DNA from: Planctomycetales bacterium
GTDB lineage: Bacteria > Planctomycetota > Planctomycetia > Gemmatales > Gemmataceae
Assembly: GCA_020054355.1 (NCBI GenBank)
Contig: JAGVLI010000820.1
Location: 1-8,568 of the forward strand
Length of the DNA: 8,568 bases
Reading direction: 5' to 3'
The notes beneath the pieces are model-generated. The model had not been told where the DNA came from. It saw nothing but the letters and a program-made list of their open reading frames with translations, and ran no database searches. Both the position numbers and the translations under genes were made by a program. Of the stretch, positions 6,339 to 8,568 are shown in pieces (position 1 is the stretch's first letter; every line of letters begins with the position of its first letter).

Positions 6339-8132
6339 TCAGGCAAGCGCCTCGATGGCCGTCTTCACTTGCCGGGCGACGAGCAGTTCCACTTCGGGCC
6401 AGATTTCCTGCCAGCCCAGCCACTCGGCGAACAGGCGGTCGCTGACGTCGGTGAGCTTCCGGCAGCGCGCCAGATTGTAAGTGCCGACGCGCTTGCCGGC
6501 GTTGCGCTTGAAGGCCGTCGCCCGGTGCATGGCGCGTTCCAGCCGGGGAACCAACGGCAGCAGCGAGCGGCGCACGGACAACGGGACCGCTCGCAGGTCG
6601 ATGGGGAAGCCGCCGAACATCCAGCGGGCGACGTGGAAATCGTCGCCGACTACGCTCCAGTAGGCAAACGCGAGCTTGCCGTTCAGGAGCAGCAGTGCCA
6701 GGTCGCGCTGCCAGGCGGTGGGAAAGAAGAGCATGTCGAACTGGGTCTGCGGTGAAGGCTGGCCCTCGGCGTCGAAACAGGGCGGCAGCCGACGGCAGAA
6801 GGTCAGCCAGTTATATGCGGTCTTCTTGTACCAGAGCACATGGGGCGTCGGCGTGCGCGATAGGCTATCGCCGAGGCGGGCCGTGGTCGTGGCCAGCCGC
6901 GCTTCCAGGGCAGCGGCCAGTTTCGCCGAGTTCAGAAGCGGCACCCGGCCTTGCCAGCATTCGGCACGAAACGGGACATAGTGCAGCAGCGGAAACAACT
7001 GTGGGCGGGCCTCGTCGTACCAGCGATGGAGCCGAGTGCTGTACGCCAGGCGCGGAGCGTCGAGCGCGGCGCGATGGCCGAGATGAATTACATTGCGCAC
7101 CCGGATGTCGAAATCGAAGAGCGCCGACGGAATCCGGCCAAAGGCACTGAACCAGTTGGTTTCGTAGCTGGCGAAAAGCAGCTCGCGACAGGTTTGGAAA
7201 GCCCGGCTGAAGGCCAGGCTGAGCGGCACGATCATGCCCGAGCGCCCGCCCGGCTTCAGCAGCGCCGCCGACCGTTCCAGAATCCAGGCATAAATATCGG
7301 GGCAGCCGGCGGTGTGGAATTCGGCTGGCGTTACGGCTTGGCGCTCCGCGGTCAAGTAGGGCGGGTTGCCGATGACAACATCGAAACCGCCCGCTTTTTG
7401 AATCGCGGGAAAAGTCTGCTGCCAAAATGCAGGTGTCAGTGCGTTGCCGCAGCGGATGTTCGTCAGTTCCGGGCTAGAAGCACCATCCGAAAGCAGGCGC
7501 AGTAAGTTCGCTCGGCAATCGGCGACCGCTTCCGCCCGGACATCGACACCGTGGAGGTTGCGCGCCAGGATCGAATGCACGATACGGACATTGCGCTCCG
7601 CGCTCCGCGCTCCGGGCTCCGCGCTCGCCCTGCCGCAAGCCAGCAGGATTTCTTCCAGGACCTGCAGCGCCGCCCGCAGGATCGCGCCGTCGCCGCAGGT
7701 CGGGTCGAGTACGGTGATCCGGTTGGCAGCGGCCGCGAGGGCGGCCCGCAATTCCGTGAGGCTCGGTTCGGCGATCAGGTCCAGAATGAATCGCCGGCAA
7801 TCGAGGTTGAGCGTCACCAGGTCATTGACGGTCGCAACCGCGCCGTCGTGCAGTCGTTGCAGCAGTTCCCGGCAGCGGCCTCGGCGGGCCAAGGATTCCA
7901 GTTCGGTCTCGGTGGGCAGGGCATTGGCAATAAGTAACTCCGGATACAAATAGCGTTCCGGTTGGTGGCGCAGCAGCTGCCAAACAGGTCCATCTAGTAG
8001 GAAGAGTGAGGGAAGTTGTTCAGCGGCGGCATCGAGCAGCCAGGGAAGAATCGTGCTGCGCGCGATGAAGCCCGCTACGTCTTCCCTGGTATAGTAGGCG
8101 CCGGCTGCCGTTTTTCGCTTGCGGGTGTTCAC
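6339..8132 (-). CDS. Eco57I-like N6-adenine DNA methyltransferase
   Basis: This 597-aa protein is predicted to transfer a methyl group from S-adenosylmethionine to adenine N6 in DNA. It has an early GAYYTREDVAGFI block (the common 'YYTP..IV.FI' start of this family), motif I L-D143-P-T-C-G-D-G149 for cofactor binding, acidic motif II G-V-D197, and catalytic motif IV G-N256-P-P-Y259. The C-terminal region, including LLNGKLAFAYWSVVGDDFHV, resembles target-recognition regions of type II enzymes. It lacks the N-terminal nuclease domain of type IIG enzymes and is much shorter than they usually are. No separate nuclease gene is in the window, so it is either an orphan or its partner lies elsewhere. 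The GTG at 8132 is the only credible start: a TAG lies four codons upstream and no Shine-Dalgarno sequence is visible. Residues 169-182 come from a heptamer tandem repeat. Confidence 0.88.
   Translation of the reverse strand: MNTRKRKTAAGAYYTREDVAGFIARSTILPWLLDAAAEQLPSLFLLDGPVWQLLRHQPERYLYPELLIANALPTETELESLARRGRCRELLQRLHDGAVATVNDLVTLNLDCRRFILDLIAEPSLTELRAALAAAANRITVLDPTCGDGAILRAALQVLEEILLACGRASAEPGARSAERNVRIVHSILARNLHGVDVRAEAVADCRANLLRLLSDGASSPELTNIRCGNALTPAFWQQTFPAIQKAGGFDVVIGNPPYLTAERQAVTPAEFHTAGCPDIYAWILERSAALLKPGGRSGMIVPLSLAFSRAFQTCRELLFASYETNWFSAFGRIPSALFDFDIRVRNVIHLGHRAALDAPRLAYSTRLHRWYDEARPQLFPLLHYVPFRAECWQGRVPLLNSAKLAAALEARLATTTARLGDSLSRTPTPHVLWYKKTAYNWLTFCRRLPPCFDAEGQPSPQTQFDMLFFPTAWQRDLALLLLNGKLAFAYWSVVGDDFHVARWMFGGFPIDLRAVPLSVRRSLLPLVPRLERAMHRATAFKRNAGKRVGTYNLARCRKLTDVSDRLFAEWLGWQEIWPEVELLVARQVKTAIEALA
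7593..7627. repeat. Heptamer tandem repeat inside the methyltransferase gene
   Basis: Five consecutive 7-bp units read GCGCTCC three times, then GGGCTCC, then GCGCTCG. On the coding (minus) strand they encode residues about 169-182, an Ala/Ser/Glu/Arg-rich stretch (ASAEPGARSAER) between motif I and motif II. Seven is not a multiple of three, so gain or loss of one unit would shift the frame and remove motif IV. Only three units are perfect. Confidence 0.9.
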
Positions 8133-8148
8133 ACCAGGATTCTAGCAT
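8119..8148 (+). promoter_or_regulatory. Possible promoter of the small divergent gene
   Basis: TTGCGG (8119-8124) and TAGCAT (8143-8148) are 18 bp apart, matching the sigma70 boxes at 3 and 4 of 6 positions. Transcription would start near 8155, leaving a leader of about 30 nt that contains the Shine-Dalgarno sequence at 8174. The -10 overlaps the methyltransferase's extended -10 on the other strand, so the two promoters could compete. Confidence 0.3.
8139..8147 (-). promoter_or_regulatory. Extended -10 promoter of the methyltransferase gene
   Basis: On the minus strand the sequence is TG-C-TAGAAT, an extended -10 element matching TATAAT at 5 of 6 positions. Its last base is 6 nt from the GTG, so transcription would begin at or next to the first base of the start codon. 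No good -35 box is visible, which is usual for extended -10 promoters. This fits a leaderless mRNA and the missing Shine-Dalgarno sequence. Confidence 0.5.
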
Positions 8149-8185
8149 TACCGCAAGAGATGTCCTGAAAGCCAAGGAGCCGACC

Positions 8186-8443
8186 ATGTCCGCACCCGAA
8201 ACGCCTCCCCCCAGCAAGGAAGAACTCAAGGCTGCTTTGAAGGCGTTCAAGAAGCGTCTGAAGCTGACGCGCCTCGACGATGAATCCCGGCTCGGCGGCG
8301 GCCATCTGAGCAAGGGCGGCAGTTCGGGCATCGTGGCCATCATGCCGCCGAACCAGTTTTCAGATGCCGTCTGGGAAGAGCTGGTCAAGCAGGGCAAGCT
8401 GAAATACATGGGGGATGGGGTGTATCGCCTGGTGGAAGAGTGA
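8186..8443 (+). CDS. Small basic protein of unknown function (85 aa)
   Basis: The gene starts at ATG with AAGGAG 6 nt upstream, and ends with TGA at 8441-8443. I do not recognise a named family. Residues about 9-30 are a lysine-rich helix (KEELKAALKAFKKRLKL). Residues 36-50 are glycine-rich (LGGGHLSKGGSSGIV). Residues 57-85 have a helix-then-beta-hairpin look (VWEELVKQGKLKYMGDGVYRLVEE) that could be a winged-helix-like element, though this is only a shape impression. There is no signal peptide or membrane segment, so it is probably cytoplasmic. It diverges from the methyltransferase gene with 53 bp between start codons. A shared control region is possible, but nothing shows a shared job. Confidence 0.8.
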   Translation: MSAPETPPPSKEELKAALKAFKKRLKLTRLDDESRLGGGHLSKGGSSGIVAIMPPNQFSDAVWEELVKQGKLKYMGDGVYRLVEE

Positions 8444-8447
8444 CGCC

Positions 8448-8478
8448 GCGCGGCTGCGCCGCGCTCCGCCGCGGAGCG
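8448..8478. terminator. Overlapping GC hairpins between convergent genes
   Basis: Two 17-bp palindromes share three bases: GCGCGGC-TGC-GCCGCGC (8448-8464) and CGCTCCG-CCG-CGGAGCG (8462-8478). Each has a 7-bp stem and a 3-nt loop. They cannot both form fully at once. They lie between the stops of the small + strand gene (8443) and the minus-strand gene (8487), where a two-way stop would be expected. There is no T-tract on either side, so a REP-like repeat is an equally good reading. Confidence 0.5.
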
Positions 8479-8486
8479 GCGGGCTA

Positions 8487-8567
8487 CTATGTGAAAAACT
8501 GCCCATTCGCGCCGAAGACCTTGCCGTCCGCTTCCAGGTAGCCGCCGCGGCGCAGGTCGCCGATCAG
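8487..8567 (-). CDS. C-terminal end of a minus-strand gene (partial)
   Basis: The minus strand is open from the right edge and encodes 26 residues ending GYLEADGKVFGANGQFFT, followed by two consecutive TAG stops (8487-8489 and 8484-8486). Third-codon positions are mostly G or C, as in the neighbouring genes, which supports real coding. Too little is present to name a family. The gene converges on the small + strand gene with a 43-bp spacer. Confidence 0.6.
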   Translation of the reverse strand: MIGDLRRGGYLEADGKVFGANGQFFT

Positions 8568-8568
8568 G

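Overview
The window looks like chromosomal DNA from a GC-rich planctomycete, probably a Gemmata-type lineage. The main evidence is an adjacent pair of genes typical of Planctomycetes: a secreted PSCyt1 / Ig-like / DUF1549 / DUF1553 protein and a Tat-exported DUF1501 protein. Short perfect palindromes between genes and a GC-rich heptamer tandem repeat fit the same kind of genome. The phylum call rests on gene families recognised by eye; no database was searched.

Layout, left to right. (1) The 3' part of a TPR-like, coiled-coil-containing protein on the + strand runs to 974. (2) A + strand gene from a GTG at 1158 to 3683 encodes an 841-aa exported protein with a CX4CH and a CXXCH cysteine motif. 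(3) A 200-bp spacer carries two copies of a palindromic REP-like element in opposite orientation. (4) The DUF1501 gene (3886-5214) follows. (5) Between 5214 and 5321 lie a 20-nt hairpin that would fold with tandem G.A pairs and a GTAA tetraloop, and a strong intrinsic terminator serving the minus strand. (6) A minus-strand gene (6136-5321) encodes a membrane-anchored coiled-coil protein of unknown role. (7) A minus-strand gene (8132-6339) encodes an Eco57I-like N6-adenine DNA methyltransferase with no nuclease gene in view. (8) Diverging from it is a small + strand gene (8186-8443) of unknown function. It converges on the last 26 codons of a minus-strand gene that runs off the right edge, with overlapping GC-rich hairpins between them.

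How the genes relate. The PSCyt/DUF1549/DUF1553 and DUF1501 genes probably act together outside the cytoplasm; their biochemical role is unknown. The other genes look like independent units. No mobile element, CRISPR array, tRNA or rRNA was seen.

The points most worth a second look are in the methyltransferase gene. It has a heptamer tandem repeat inside the coding sequence, where gain or loss of one unit would shift the frame. It also has an extended -10 promoter placed so that the mRNA would start at the GTG start codon (a leaderless transcript). The paired REP-like elements and the G.A/GTAA hairpin are the other structures not explained by coding. I found no clear new multi-gene system.
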